A stretch of DNA of 64,000 nt from CAWHHZ01 sp963829355 (GTDB lineage: Bacteria > Acidobacteriota > Thermoanaerobaculia > Gp7-AA8 > JAHWKK01): assembly GCA_963829355.1 (NCBI GenBank), contig CAWHHZ010000032.1:1-64000 (forward strand), written 5' to 3'. The notes under the pieces were generated by a model. It saw only the letters and a list, made by a program, of their open reading frames with translations. It was not told the origin of the DNA and did not search any database. Below are positions 27,947 to 37,647 of this stretch, one piece after another; the first letter of the stretch is position 1; every line of letters starts with the position of its first letter. The translations under genes were made by a program, and so were the position numbers.

Positions 27947-28510
27947 TCAGACGAACCGCAGGGTCCATTGACGGAGTGACTCGAGATATCTGCGGAGATA
28001 AGTGCGCGTCTTGTCGTCAGTCAGCCGCCCTGTCTCATCGAATTTCTCGTGGGCCCGGTACACGAGGATTTCCGGTTGCGCCATGCAGTAGGAGTCGGTG
28101 AAGACGAATGACTGGCGGAGTTGGCTCTGGGCGCGGGCGGTGCCAAGCATGCCTGGAGATGCTCCGAGGATGCCGACGGGTTTTCCATTCAACACGGACT
28201 TGCCGGGCGGGCGCGAAGCCCAGTCGATCGCGTTTTTCGTGACGGCGGGAACGCCGTGGTTGTACTCGGGAGTCGCGATGAGAAGAGCATCACCCGCCGC
28301 GATCGCCTCACGAAGCTCGGTGACCCGAGGTGGATCTCCCCGTTGCTCATCGTCGGCGTTGTAGAGGGGAACTCCTTTGAGGTCGAAGATCTCGATCGTG
28401 ACCCCATCCGGAGATTCTTCCTGAAGAGCTCGAAGAAGAGACTTGTTGTAGGAGCCTTTCCGCAGGCTTCCGGCGAACGCCGCAATCGCAATCGGTCGAT
28501 CACTTCCCAT
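27947..28510 (-). CDS. NADPH-dependent FMN reductase-family protein
   Basis: 187 residues. The flavodoxin-like fold shows the phosphate loop AGSLRKGSYNKSLLRAL and the flavin-contact motif TPEYNHGVPAVTKNAIDWAS, both hallmarks of the NADPH-dependent FMN reductase / quinone-chromate reductase family. It reduces FMN or quinone-type substrates, often in oxidative-stress defence. No signal peptide, so cytoplasmic. It is the sole gene of its transcription unit as far as the spacing shows. Confidence 0.92.
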   Translation of the reverse strand: MGSDRPIAIAAFAGSLRKGSYNKSLLRALQEESPDGVTIEIFDLKGVPLYNADDEQRGDPPRVTELREAIAAGDALLIATPEYNHGVPAVTKNAIDWASRPPGKSVLNGKPVGILGASPGMLGTARAQSQLRQSFVFTDSYCMAQPEILVYRAHEKFDETGRLTDDKTRTYLRRYLESLRQWTLRFV

Positions 28511-28539
28511 TGAGAGATGATAGCGGCCTTTGGTTCTCT

Positions 28540-29070
28540 TCAGTAGCCGCGGAGAGAGTCGTACTTCGCAATCTGGTCCTTCGACAGGATTTCAACCATC
28601 TCGAGGTGGGCCTCGAGGTGCGTGTAGCGCAGCTCCGCCTGGAGCTGTCCGATCTGTGAGATCAGATCCTCGAGCGACTCCTGGTCGATGTGCCGATGCT
28701 CGAACCGGCGCGAAAGAACTTCTTCCTTGTCGAGGATCGCGGAACCGATGGCCTGTGCGTTCCTCTTCATCCGATCGAAGATTGCCGAAGTGGCGGCTCT
28801 CTGCTCCGGCGAGAGATCGAGCTCATCTGCCGCGTCGAGAACATGCCTGGGACCGGGATAGTGATTCAGCTCAGCGGCGCGAGCGAGGCCCATTCCTTCC
28901 CCATTTCTCAACTGCTCGACTTCGCTCGGAGAGAGACCCGCGATCCCGGATGAGGGCTGGCCCGCGTAAGCGGAGTGATGCTCGTGAGCTTCATGCTCCT
29001 GAGCCCGGACCGTCGAGTTGCAGATGAGTACGGCGATCGCCACCGGCAGAATCCAACTCCCTGTTTTCAT
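28540..29070 (-). CDS. Periplasmic Spy/CpxP-like protein
   Basis: Start set at the ATG at 29070 (GGGAGAAT upstream), giving a clear signal peptide ending STVRAQ. The mature 153 residues begin with a His-rich segment (EHEAHEHHSAYAG). The body is helical and resembles Spy/CpxP or heavy-metal-resistance proteins, with a variant of the LTxxQ signature (LDLSPEQRAATSAIFDRM). Such proteins act as periplasmic chaperones or metal sensors. It may be transcribed into the reductase gene, 29 nt downstream. Confidence 0.7.
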   Translation of the reverse strand: MKTGSWILPVAIAVLICNSTVRAQEHEAHEHHSAYAGQPSSGIAGLSPSEVEQLRNGEGMGLARAAELNHYPGPRHVLDAADELDLSPEQRAATSAIFDRMKRNAQAIGSAILDKEEVLSRRFEHRHIDQESLEDLISQIGQLQAELRYTHLEAHLEMVEILSKDQIAKYDSLRGY

Positions 29071-29215
29071 GATGATTCTCCCTCGAAATACCGTTCGCGT
29101 TCGTGTGGAACAATCGTAGCACCGCACGTCCGTATGGAAACTGCTCCGTGACTGACCTGGGGCCAACTGTTCCAGTCGCGTAACCCATGAGAGGCCGGTT
29201 ACCGCATAAAGTCAG

Positions 29216-30607
29216 ATGATGCTCAGATCGATCGTTGCAATCGTGCTTCTCGCAGGGGCGCCGGCCATGGTTTCAGCCGATGAGATCGTCGTACGCAGAG
29301 GTGCGATCACCGAGCATCTCGCCACGCTCACAGATCCGACGCAGACATATTCTCTCTATCTTCCATCGACCTGGAGCGCGGAAGGCAATCATCCGTTGCT
29401 CTTCGTGTTCGATCCGCGCCAGCGCGGGACGTTTGCTGCGGAGATTTTTCGCGCGGGCGCCGAGGAGCTGGGGTGGGTCATCATCAGTTCGAACGATACG
29501 CGCAGCGACGGACCGGCGGAGCCGAATGTGAAGGCCTTGAACGCTCTGTGGCCCGAGGCCCACCTCCGGTACTCGATCGATCCTGACAGGATCTACGCGG
29601 CCGGCTTCTCGGGTGGCGGGATCCTGACGCTTCTGCTGGCAACCTCCACCGGAGAGGTTGCCGGAGTGGTCGACTGCGGGGGACGTCTTCCCGCGGAGAT
29701 GTCATTGAAGGGTGCGGACTTCGCTCACTACGGTGCGGCGGGGCGCTTCGACTTCAACTACATGGAGATGCACGAGATCGATCGCCACATGGAGCGGGAG
29801 GGGCAGCATCACCGGCTCGACATCTTCGAGGGGAGGCACCAGTGGCTGAGCGCCGACGACGCCGCGCGCGCGATGAGGTGGCTCGAGGTCGTTGCGATGA
29901 AGGAGGATCGCCGCAGCTCCGATCCCCGTATCATCGCAGCGGCTCACGGCGCGGATCTCGAGCGCGGAACGGAGCTCGAGACCCAGGGTCGCGCCCTGGA
30001 GGCATATCGTCACTACGAGATGATGCTTCGGACCTACGACGGTCTGCTTCCACTCGATGCGGCGAGCGCTGCCTGGAAGAGACTCGGTGGCAGCGCGGAG
30101 CTGAAGCGTGCGAGGCGTGATCAGCATGCTGCAGACAAATTCGAGACGATGTCTCTCGGCATGATGGCGAAGGCAATTACCTCGCTCAGGCGCTCCGATA
30201 CACCGGTTCCCATTGGACATTTCAGAGGAGATGTGCGGATCGAGGTTCTGAATCGGACGGCGAAGGGTGGGGGAGCACGTGGTGAGGCTGCACAGCGTGT
30301 TCTGGAGTCGGTCTTTACCCATACTTCCTTCTATCTTCCGAATGAGTTTCTCGCACGCGGCGATCTCGCGAAAGCTGCGATGGTTCTCGAGATCTCCTCC
30401 GAGCTGCGCCCCGAACTCGCATGGGTTCACTACAACCTCGGTTGCGTATACGCCAGGATCGGAAGAGAGGAGCTGGCCGTCGCCTCCATCCGCCGTGCAG
30501 TAGACCGGGGATTCAACAACCTTCAGCTACTGAAGACAGATCCGGATCTCGATCGCATTCGAACCAGCAGGCGATTCGAAGCGCTGATGAGCTCTATCGA
30601 GAAATAG
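29216..30607 (+). CDS. Secreted alpha/beta-hydrolase-like protein with C-terminal TPR
   Basis: 463 residues with a signal peptide (about 1-22). About 30-230 resembles the esterase/PHB-depolymerase fold: YSLYLPSTW, LLFVFDPRQRG, and the nucleophile elbow GFSGGG; HQWLSADDAARAM may supply the catalytic histidine. The C-terminal 200 residues are helical and end in a TPR-like unit (WVHYNLGCVYARIGREELAV), then a tail (LKTDPDLDRIRTSRRFEAL) often seen in TPR proteins of this phylum. Two ATGs (29216 and 29219) are possible; the ribosome site is weak. Confidence 0.75.
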   Translation: MMLRSIVAIVLLAGAPAMVSADEIVVRRGAITEHLATLTDPTQTYSLYLPSTWSAEGNHPLLFVFDPRQRGTFAAEIFRAGAEELGWVIISSNDTRSDGPAEPNVKALNALWPEAHLRYSIDPDRIYAAGFSGGGILTLLLATSTGEVAGVVDCGGRLPAEMSLKGADFAHYGAAGRFDFNYMEMHEIDRHMEREGQHHRLDIFEGRHQWLSADDAARAMRWLEVVAMKEDRRSSDPRIIAAAHGADLERGTELETQGRALEAYRHYEMMLRTYDGLLPLDAASAAWKRLGGSAELKRARRDQHAADKFETMSLGMMAKAITSLRRSDTPVPIGHFRGDVRIEVLNRTAKGGGARGEAAQRVLESVFTHTSFYLPNEFLARGDLAKAAMVLEISSELRPELAWVHYNLGCVYARIGREELAVASIRRAVDRGFNNLQLLKTDPDLDRIRTSRRFEALMSSIEK

Positions 30608-30642
30608 AAACCCAGATTCCTCGCTGCTATGAGATCCCGGCT

Positions 30643-30735
30643 GTCATCCTGAGCGGGGGAATGTCGCCGCTTCGCTGTCACCAGTGAAGCAGAAATGGAC
30701 CTTGTCATCCTGAGCGCGCAGCGAGGGATCTCGCT
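30643..30735 (+). repeat. Two adjacent GTCATCCTGAG-type repeat fragments
   Basis: GTCATCCTGAGCG begins at 30643 and again at 30703. Each is followed by a diverged GCAGCGAGGGATC-like tail. They fill most of the 204-nt spacer before the HEAT-repeat gene. Confidence 0.6.
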
Positions 30736-30811
30736 TCTTATCGGTCCCATCGGTGCCCTGGTGCTATGATCGCGCGCTGATCTCTACAACTGCAGCTCCC
30801 GGGAGGCGTTC

Positions 30812-31947
30812 ATGATTCGTGGACATCGTTTTACCGTCGTGGTCTTCGCGTTCTGCTTTACCGCGGTGATCTCTCCACTGGTTCAAGCGCAGATGACGGG
30901 AGCCGAACTGCTCGCCGAACTGCAGAGCGGCGATTCCAGCCGCTGCATGGATGCAAGCAATGCAACCTCGGAGTATCAGGAACACTTTCAGGCATTCGCT
31001 GCCGAGCTTGCCGCACCTCTCATTGCGATCGTCAGGAGTGGGGAGGGGTGCTACGGACAGTGCGATCAGCGCGCTGATCAACCTCGGTCCCGGGATCGCG
31101 GATGGCGTTCCCGCGAGCGAGGCGGTCCCGGCTCTGGTCCGGGTCGTCGAACAGGGGTTCGACCCGGATGACTTCGAGGCCGTGTCGAGAGCGGGGAGTG
31201 CCACTCTGGTGCTGGGCTATTTCGGATCGGAGGGAGGGGCCGCCGTTCCTGTTCTCCAGCGGTGGGTGACCTCGGGCCCGGATTACCAGTCACGCGCCTA
31301 CGGTATCGATTCTCTTGCGCGAATCGGTGATGCCGCCGCGCCGGCCGTGCCCGCTCTGATGCCCCTGCTCCTAGAACCTGCTGAGGATGACGAGCATGCG
31401 TGGGAAAAGAACGAGCTGCGTGCTTCGATCATCCGGATGCTCGGATCTGTCCCTGCGGCGGCTCAGTCCAGCGCTCCCGTACTCGCTCGGGATTCTGCAG
31501 GGTGGCGATGGCTCACTCACGTATCTCGCGGGCGAGTCGCTGACAATGATGGGAGCGGCGGCGGTGCCGCATGTCCTCACGGTCTTGAAGAACGGCAGTC
31601 CCGAGCAGCGCGCTAAGGCGGTGGAGATTTTAGGTGCGATGGGAGCGGAGGCGGCCGCAGCCGTTCCGTCGATCGTTCCACTGCTTGCGGATGAAGACTG
31701 GAACCTGAAATTTGCCGCTGATGTCGCTTTGAGCGAGATCGGTCCGACAGAGGAAGGGATCGCGGCGCTCGTCGCGGCGCTCGGAGGCGCTGATGACGAG
31801 GCGGTCAGAGCCGCGGTGGGGATCCTCGCCCGGTACGGTGGCGCCGCACGTCCAGCGCTGCCTGCACTGCGCAAATTGGCCTCGGGAGACGGGATGGCAT
31901 CGTACGACGCGAAGGATGCCATCGCTGCGATCGAGTCGAACGAGTAA
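30812..31947 (+). CDS. Exported HEAT-repeat protein (two frameshifts)
   Basis: ATG behind GGGAGG opens a signal peptide (FTVVVFAFCFTAVISPLVQAQ). Coding sense then passes through three frames. An extra G in the run 31045-31048 and an extra base near 31489-31491 break it; removing both gives one protein of about 378 residues. The body is built of HEAT/PBS-lyase-like helical pairs (AVPALMPLL, AAVPSIVPLLADEDW, ALGGADDEAVRAAVGILARYG). Such scaffolds mediate protein contacts. The codon pattern stays coherent across both breaks, so consensus error is likelier than decay. Confidence 0.75.
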
Positions 31948-32022
31948 GAGCGAGAGGGCAGCCGATTTGCACTACCTTCCCGGTCCGACAGGGTGATCGA
32001 GGAGAGAGAGAGGAGATCGCCA

Positions 32023-32550
32023 TTGCCCGAACAGAGATCGCAGGTTCTCGTCATCGACGATGATCCGGTCATCAGGCGGCTGATCGTGACGGTGTCGCGG
32101 CAGGCTGGCTACGTCACCTCGGAGGCGACGAACGGGGCGGAAGCGCTGGAGATGGTCGAGCGCGGAGAGTTCACGCTCCTGATCCTCGACCTGATGCTTC
32201 CGGGGGTCAGCGGCCACGACGTACTCGACCGGCTCGACCCCGCGCATGAATGTTCCGTCATCATCGTCACGGCCAGCGATGACCATGACGTCCAGCGGAT
32301 CGATTCCCGTCTCGTCTGCGACATCGTCAGAAAGCCTTTCGACATTCACCGGCTGGAGAGGGCGATCACCGCGGCCTTTGAAAGTGGGACTCCGAAGTAT
32401 GGCGATGCAGCGGGCGGAAGGCTTCGACTGAGGCCCGACGGTGCGGATGCCGCCGGCTCGGAAAGACAGTTTTCTGGCGGTGCGACGCCGGATGAGGAGA
32501 GAATCGGTATGGATGCACCGATCCCGGATGATGAGCCGGCCGCGGACTGA
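32023..32550 (+). CDS. Single-domain response regulator
   Basis: I prefer the TTG at 32023, since AGGAG lies 8 nt upstream; a GTG at 31993 is the alternative. Residues 5-120 are a receiver domain: LVIDDDPV supplies the acidic pocket, LLILDLMLPG the phospho-acceptor aspartate, VTAS the conserved Thr, and VRKPFD the Lys. The last 55 residues are low-complexity and acidic, with no DNA-binding domain. It may relay a phosphate or bind a partner. No histidine kinase is adjacent. Confidence 0.85.
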   Translation: MPEQRSQVLVIDDDPVIRRLIVTVSRQAGYVTSEATNGAEALEMVERGEFTLLILDLMLPGVSGHDVLDRLDPAHECSVIIVTASDDHDVQRIDSRLVCDIVRKPFDIHRLERAITAAFESGTPKYGDAAGGRLRLRPDGADAAGSERQFSGGATPDEERIGMDAPIPDDEPAAD

Positions 32551-32621
32551 ATCGGTGACTTTCAGTGGTGGCAGGACTGCTGCAACCGTGCTCTCTCATG
32601 ACCCGAAAAATGGAAGCGTCC

Positions 32622-33100
32622 ATGAAGCGAATGATTCTGGTGGCAGCACTTGCGATCCCGGCGCTGGCGCTGGTCAGTTGCTCTGCCGATAGTCCTGGTC
32701 GCACGCCGACTGAGCCGGGACACGGTGCCCTCGAGATCGCCGTGGTTCCCAATCCCATCATGGCGACTCACGTGAGCGGTAACACCTACGAGTTTCCCTT
32801 CGATGTTCACGTGCGGAATCCCGGCTCTGTTCCGGTGTCGATCAACAATGTACAGATCGATGTCACGGCGTTTGGCGGGCTGAAGATCTACTCAGAGTCG
32901 AAGAGTGCGGCCGATATTCAGGGGTACGGCTACCCGACCGAAGTCGCTCCCGGCGAGACACTCTCCTACCATTTCGAGCCGAGGGAAGAGGTCCCGGATG
33001 AGCGGCTTTTGACGGCGTTTCGGCCCTGCTCACGGCCGTAGGGACAGATGACTCGGGGAAGCAGGTCTCGGCAAGTATCCGGGTTTCGGTCACGCGCTAG
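32622..33100 (+). CDS. LEA-14/WHy-like lipoprotein (frameshifted)
   Basis: The ATG at 32622 follows GGAAG and opens a lipoprotein signal (LALVSC). The body (LEIAVVPNPIMATHVSGNTY, then FDVHVRNPGSVPVSINN) resembles a small beta-sandwich of the LEA-14/WHy type. The frame stops at 33041. Adding one T to the run 33007-33010 carries it on as DGVSALLTAVGTDDSGKQVS to a stop at 33100, completing the fold. The protein would be about 159 residues. The role is unknown, presumably in the envelope. Confidence 0.65.
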
Positions 33101-33189
33101 AGAGCTTGCGCTGGCAACTCAGTCGGACGGAACGGTGATGGCATCAATTTTCCAGTGGTGCGTATGAGAGTGTGCCGGAAGAGCCCAAG

Positions 33190-34355
33190 ATGAAAATCTC
33201 ATATTGCCTGACGAAAATGTCGACGACCTTCCTCGCGCTGCTCCTCCTCTTTCTGCTCGCGATGTGGCCAGTCACGGCAATTGCTCAGGAGCCGGAGCCG
33301 GACAGCACCGATGAGGTGGCAACGGGAGCAATCACCAGCCCGCCGGATCCGGATGCGGACCCCGTCGACCGAAGAGAGCGAAGAGGAGGAGTCGGAGGGC
33401 GACCAGCCGCCGGCTAAGCGGTCAGGCGATCCCTGCACCGTGCAGAAGGACGAGGACGAGGCGCAACTCGACAAGATCGGCGAGAGGTCTTCGAGACGGT
33501 TTGCCAATCAGCGGAATGGTTTGACGGATTTTTCGGGAGCCAGCGCTTTGACGAGGAAGCTCGACGGACACATGGTCGTTTGGGAGCACGCCTGGCGTGG
33601 GACGAGCACGATGGTCTGAAAGCAGACGGAGATCTCAAGGTAAAGGTCGACTTCCCGAACCTCGAGCACAGGCTCAATGCGTTTCTTGGCCGCGAGGATC
33701 AGGCAATTATCTCGCTGGTTCGGAAGACGATCTGACTTCCTCCCGACATTCTTTGAGCGGGAGGGGGGACAGGAGTGGCTTCTTGGACTCGGCTACCGGC
33801 CGGTAGGTGACGATACGGAGCTCCCTCGATTTCGACGTGGGAATTGACGTGGATACTCCCGTCGATCCGTTCGTGCGAGCGCGTTATCGGCGCTACTGGC
33901 TGCTCGGTGACGATTTTCTGTTGCGAGCGCGTCAGACGCTTTACTGGACGAATCAGAGGGACGTCGGTACAGGAACAAGAATCGATCTCGAGCGCCCGAT
34001 AGGCTCGAGGACGCTCGCACGACTGGCCGGCAATCTGGTGTTCGACGACCAGACCGAGGGTGCCGACTGGGACACCGGTCTGATTCTGTATCACGGATTT
34101 TCTCCCGATCGTGCGATCTCCTGGTTCGTCGGGGTGGACGGAGAAACGGGTAGGGAGGTGCCGATCGAAACCTATGGCACACGCTTTACCTATCGCCAGC
34201 GGATGTTGCGCGAGTGGTTTTTCGGCGAAGTGATCACCGGCGTCACATGGCCGAGGGACACACTCGACGAGAAGCGCGAGCTGGCATTTCATCTCGGCTT
34301 CGGCTTCGAGATCCAGTTCTCCGGCGAGGACCTCGGCATCGGCGCCAGACGCTGA
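33190..34355 (+). pseudogene. Outer-membrane-type protein gene broken by several frameshifts
   Basis: The ATG at 33190 opens a signal peptide (LLLLFLLAMWPVTAIAQ). Coherent coding sense then moves between frames at about 33365, 33485, 33703, 33737 and 33815. The pieces include EEEESEGDQPPAKRSGD, VFETVCQSAEWFDGFFG, NYLAGSEDDLT, TFFEREGGQEWLLGLGYRP, and the intact 33807-34355 tail. The tail has alternating beta strands (RARQTLYWTNQRDVG, LREWFFGEVITGVTWPRD) and ends like a barrel protein. Five or more indels within 500 bp exceed the rate elsewhere. Either the consensus is locally poor or the gene is decaying. No named family. Confidence 0.6.
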
Positions 34356-35106
34356 TGCTCATTTTCGAGCGGCGACCGAGCAGGTCTATGTTCGCCAGTG
34401 TGAAGGGGACCTCGTAGCGCGTCAGGCCTCTTCGCATCATCGCGCTTATGCGTCCATCTCCTGGGAACTTCCGGTCGAGCGAATACGTCAGCGTCGTCGA
34501 AGCGTCGCTCCAGCTCGTCGAAATGAGCTGGGCGTCGAGTGCAGTGCCAGCGGCATCCTTGAAAAGGAGCTCGTTGAGCTCTTCCCTCGGCACTCCGAGC
34601 TCAATGACGAGTTGCTCTGATCCTTCGTCGTATCCGGGACTGATTTCCACGATCGAGGCTTCGAGAGCCTTGCCTGTCTCCCCGGGTGCAATTTTGTCGA
34701 ATAGGACGATCTCCTCGTCCGGTTCCGTGGCGCTGACGTAGTAGAGAAGGCCGGCAATCTCGCGAAATCCCCGTGCGTTCGCAGGAGGGAGTTTCATGCC
34801 GATGTCGAAGCTCGCCCTGGACGAATCTTCCGAATCGAGTGTCGCATCGATTGAACGCGACCACTCCTCTTCGGGGAGCAGGTCCGTACCGTCGTCTGCA
34901 ATGGCACGCGTCAGCTGGCCCGGTTCCATGGAGATCACGGCACCGGGAAGCAGAGCGGAACACGATATGCGGGTTCCTTCCTGTGCCCAGGCGCGATCGC
35001 CGTCAGTCACGAACGAAACCTGAACCACGTCGAAACTCCTGAGGTCACCCCCCTTCGCCGCCGGCATCTGCTCGGCGGGTGCATCAACCGGGAGAGCGGC
35101 CAGCAT
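34243..35106 (-). CDS. C-terminal part of a frameshifted envelope lipoprotein
   Basis: Continuation of the gene starting at 35926. The open frame begins MLAALPVDAP and reads on from the upstream frame if one base is removed at about 35112 (EAARNAYEDMLAALP). It holds a beta-rich region (VVQVSFVTDGDRAWAQEG ... LLYYVSATEPDEEIVLFDK). The frame runs 113 nt into the convergent gene that ends at 34355. The last 40 residues look non-coding, and a second indel near 34380 would give a stop at 34359-34361, a more natural end. Confidence 0.6.
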   Translation of the reverse strand: MLAALPVDAPAEQMPAAKGGDLRSFDVVQVSFVTDGDRAWAQEGTRISCSALLPGAVISMEPGQLTRAIADDGTDLLPEEEWSRSIDATLDSEDSSRASFDIGMKLPPANARGFREIAGLLYYVSATEPDEEIVLFDKIAPGETGKALEASIVEISPGYDEGSEQLVIELGVPREELNELLFKDAAGTALDAQLISTSWSDASTTLTYSLDRKFPGDGRISAMMRRGLTRYEVPFTLANIDLLGRRSKMSISVWRRCRGPRRRTGSRSRSRDEMPARASRRVCPSAM

Positions 35107-35110
35107 GTCC

Positions 35111-35926
35111 TCATACTGCGTTCCTGGCAGCCTCCACGGCCGAGTCGTAGTCGAACGACGGTTTCGTTGCTGCCGAGGTGGTGACGTACGCGCCGTCTTC
35201 GCCGAAGAGCCTCTCGATCAGGATCGACGGCATCTCGTCGGACTGCGGGTCGAGCATTTCCAGGTTCCCGCTCTCCGCCTGTGTCCTCAGAAAATCGGGA
35301 TCACTCATCATCGAGTCGATTTCCTCGAAATAGCGTTCGCCATCGATGGCAAAAATAACGTCCTGCGGGCCGGTTGTTTCGAAGCTCGAGCTCGCCGTGA
35401 CCTCCCCGGGAAGATGAAAGGAAGCCTTCCATTTGAAGGAGCCGAGCACGCCCTGCATCATCGGCCGCATCTGCTTCCATTCCTTCAGAGCCTCGTCGAT
35501 CTGAGCCTGAGTGTCACCCGAGCCGGTCGCCGGAGCGCTCCCGCCATCCTCTCCGGTTGCGAGAACCAGCCGCCCCTTACCTCCTGCGAGAGGCTCCCAC
35601 CTGAACCTCAGTGTTTCCGCGTCCTTGAGTGACAGCTCGTTGAGGTTCGCGAAGTAAGCCGTTCCGCGGAACTCGAGTGAGTCGTCCTCGGTGACACGGA
35701 CGGCGATGTCCGACCACGCGTCGACACCCTCAGCTTCCTCGAGCTGCTGCTTGAGCATGTCCTTCAAGCCCGCTTCGCCCTGCCCCATCACGTCCGCTTG
35801 TCTGACCTGATGGACGACCATTCCCGATCCATCGGGGTTGAGCGTGTACTCCTGCTCGACCTCGAAACAACCCGTAAAGCAGAGCAATGCCACTGCGAGC
35901 AACGGTAGAACGCGCAACCTGGACAT
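35111..35926 (-). CDS. Envelope lipoprotein, N-terminal part (frameshifted)
   Basis: Start at the ATG at 35926, 5 nt behind GGAGGAG. The lipobox is in LLCFTGCF. The next segment (EVEQEYTLNPDGSGMVVHQV) is typical of exported proteins built on repeated beta sheets. A helical section (EAGLKDMLKQQLEEAEG) and further beta strands follow. The frame ends at 35111 in NAV-stop, and coding sense continues in 34243-35106. Together they give about 500 residues of unknown function. Confidence 0.7.
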   Translation of the reverse strand: MSRLRVLPLLAVALLCFTGCFEVEQEYTLNPDGSGMVVHQVRQADVMGQGEAGLKDMLKQQLEEAEGVDAWSDIAVRVTEDDSLEFRGTAYFANLNELSLKDAETLRFRWEPLAGGKGRLVLATGEDGGSAPATGSGDTQAQIDEALKEWKQMRPMMQGVLGSFKWKASFHLPGEVTASSSFETTGPQDVIFAIDGERYFEEIDSMMSDPDFLRTQAESGNLEMLDPQSDEMPSILIERLFGEDGAYVTTSAATKPSFDYDSAVEAARNAV

Positions 35927-36034
35927 GATGGACTCCTCCGATTTGAGAAGAGTGAATCGTATACCGCCCGCTCGTCTGCCGTCATCCGTCAGCCACGGAA
36001 ACTCGCGCATTTTGAAAAGCCACAGGCCGCCGCG

Positions 36035-36145
36035 CTGTCATTCCGAGGCGAAGCGAGGAATCTGTGGGCCAACGTCTCGCCGGTCGGCATCGATCCACCG
36101 CCCAGATTCCTCAGTCGCGATGAGGCCGCTTCTTCGGAATGACAG
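36035..36145. repeat. GTCATTCC-type palindromic element, copy B
   Basis: The left end CTGTCATTCCGAGGCGAAG and the right end CTTCTTCGGAATGACAG are inverted copies, with AGATTCCTCAGTCGCGATGA on the right side and a variable core of about 35 nt. It occupies much of the 371-nt gap between the lipoprotein gene (35926) and leuC (36298). Confidence 0.85.
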
Positions 36146-36297
36146 AGGAACCACCGAGCTCGCATGTGTTGCAGGGAGTTTCAGGGAAGCCGCCGGTGCC
36201 TGGCCGCTCTCGAAGCACAAACTCGTGTGTCCGGCGTCACCGGACGGCGTCTGCGGCCGTGGAAGGATGTTTCAAGCACGACTTGAGGAGCCTGCCG

Positions 36298-37647
36298 ATG
36301 GGTATGACTGTTGTCGAAAAGATCCTGGCCAGGGCGGCGAACAGGAAGAGTGTTCGGCCCGGGGATGTCGTCGAACCTGCCGTCGATCTCGCGATGTCAC
36401 ATGAGAATGCCGCGCTCGTCATCAACCAGTTCGCAGAGATCTGGGACGGGATCGGAGAGCATCCGCGGGTGTGGGACCCGAAGAGGATTGCGATCATTTT
36501 CGATCACCGCGTTCCGGCCGAGAGCTCAAAAACCGCGTCGAATCAGAAGAAGATCCGTCATTTCATAGCCGATCAGGGGATCACGAAGTTCCACGACATC
36601 CGTGCGGACCAGGGCGGTATCTGCCATCAGATTCTTCCGGAAAATGGATACGTCCGTCCTGGCGGCGTAGTCGTCGGAACCGACAGCCACACGACCACAC
36701 ACGGAGCACTCGGTGCGTTCGCCTTCGGAATCGGAGCGACGGAGATGGCGAGTGTCTGGGCGCTCGGACGCGTCTTGAACGTAGAGGTTCCGGAGACGAT
36801 CAAGGTCGTCGTCAACGGAAAGCTTCCCGAGCTCGTTTCACCAAAGGACCTCATCCTGCATCTGATCGGCAGGATCTCGGCAGAAGGGGCCAATTTCAAG
36901 GTTCTGGAGTTTCATGGCGAAACAATCAGAGAGATGCCCACCTCCGGCCGGCTGACGCTCTGCAACATGTCAGTCGAGGCGGGCGCAACGGCCGGCATCG
37001 TACCGGCTGACGCGGAGACGGGACACTATCTGCGTGTCGTGGCCGGGATCGACGATCTCCTCGAGGCTGTGGAGCCGGATCCGGATGCGGTTTACTCGGA
37101 CGTTGTGGAGATCGATTGCTCCAATCTCGGATTCCAGGTCGCGCGACCCCATCGCGTCGACAACGTAGCCGATCTATCCGAAGTCGAGGGGACGAAGGTC
37201 GATCAGATCGTCGTCGGATCGTGCACGAACGGACGGCTCGACGACCTGGCGACCGCCGCCAGCATTCTGCGAGGAAAGCAGGTCGCCTTCGGAACACGCA
37301 TGCTCGTGTTCCCGGCGACGTGGAGAATTTACGAGGAGGCTCTCGAGCGGGGATATCTGAAGGATCTGATCCGTGCGGGAGCGGTCGTCATGAATCCGGG
37401 CTGTGGTTGCTGCCTCGGGGTTCATCAGGGGGCGCTCGGCAGTGGAGAGGTCGCGCTTTCGACGACCAACCGCAACTTCAAGGGACGAATGGGAAATCCG
37501 GATGCCGAGGTCTACCTCTGCTCCCCGGCAGTGGCTGCCGCCAGCGCCATTACCGGTCGTATCACTCGTCCCGCCGTGGATCGTACCCGAATCATGTTCG
37601 AGGAGCAGGAAATCAATGAGAGCGCAGATTGTCTCGAAGCTTGGTGA
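36298..37647 (+). CDS. leuC: 3-isopropylmalate dehydratase/homoaconitase-type large subunit
   Basis: Start at the ATG at 36298 with GAGGAG about 8 nt upstream; the longer open frame lacks coding character. The 449 residues belong to the aconitase superfamily, of the short LeuC2/homoaconitase type. The 4Fe-4S ligands are in GSCTNGR and NPGCGCC. Substrate-side motifs HDIRADQGGICHQ and VGTDSHTTTHGALG are intact. The enzyme isomerises a 2-hydroxyacid through dehydration and rehydration. The small subunit overlaps its 3' end. Genes downstream suggest a 2-oxoacid pathway rather than plain leucine synthesis, so the true substrate could be isopropylmalate, citramalate/methylmalate or (homo)citrate. 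Confidence 0.85.
   Translation: MGMTVVEKILARAANRKSVRPGDVVEPAVDLAMSHENAALVINQFAEIWDGIGEHPRVWDPKRIAIIFDHRVPAESSKTASNQKKIRHFIADQGITKFHDIRADQGGICHQILPENGYVRPGGVVVGTDSHTTTHGALGAFAFGIGATEMASVWALGRVLNVEVPETIKVVVNGKLPELVSPKDLILHLIGRISAEGANFKVLEFHGETIREMPTSGRLTLCNMSVEAGATAGIVPADAETGHYLRVVAGIDDLLEAVEPDPDAVYSDVVEIDCSNLGFQVARPHRVDNVADLSEVEGTKVDQIVVGSCTNGRLDDLATAASILRGKQVAFGTRMLVFPATWRIYEEALERGYLKDLIRAGAVVMNPGCGCCLGVHQGALGSGEVALSTTNRNFKGRMGNPDAEVYLCSPAVAAASAITGRITRPAVDRTRIMFEEQEINESADCLEAW

Noticed and set aside
36139..36297. N-terminal extension of the LeuC-type protein
   Set aside because: The extension overlaps a palindromic repeat and lacks coding character; a good ribosome site precedes the ATG at 36298.
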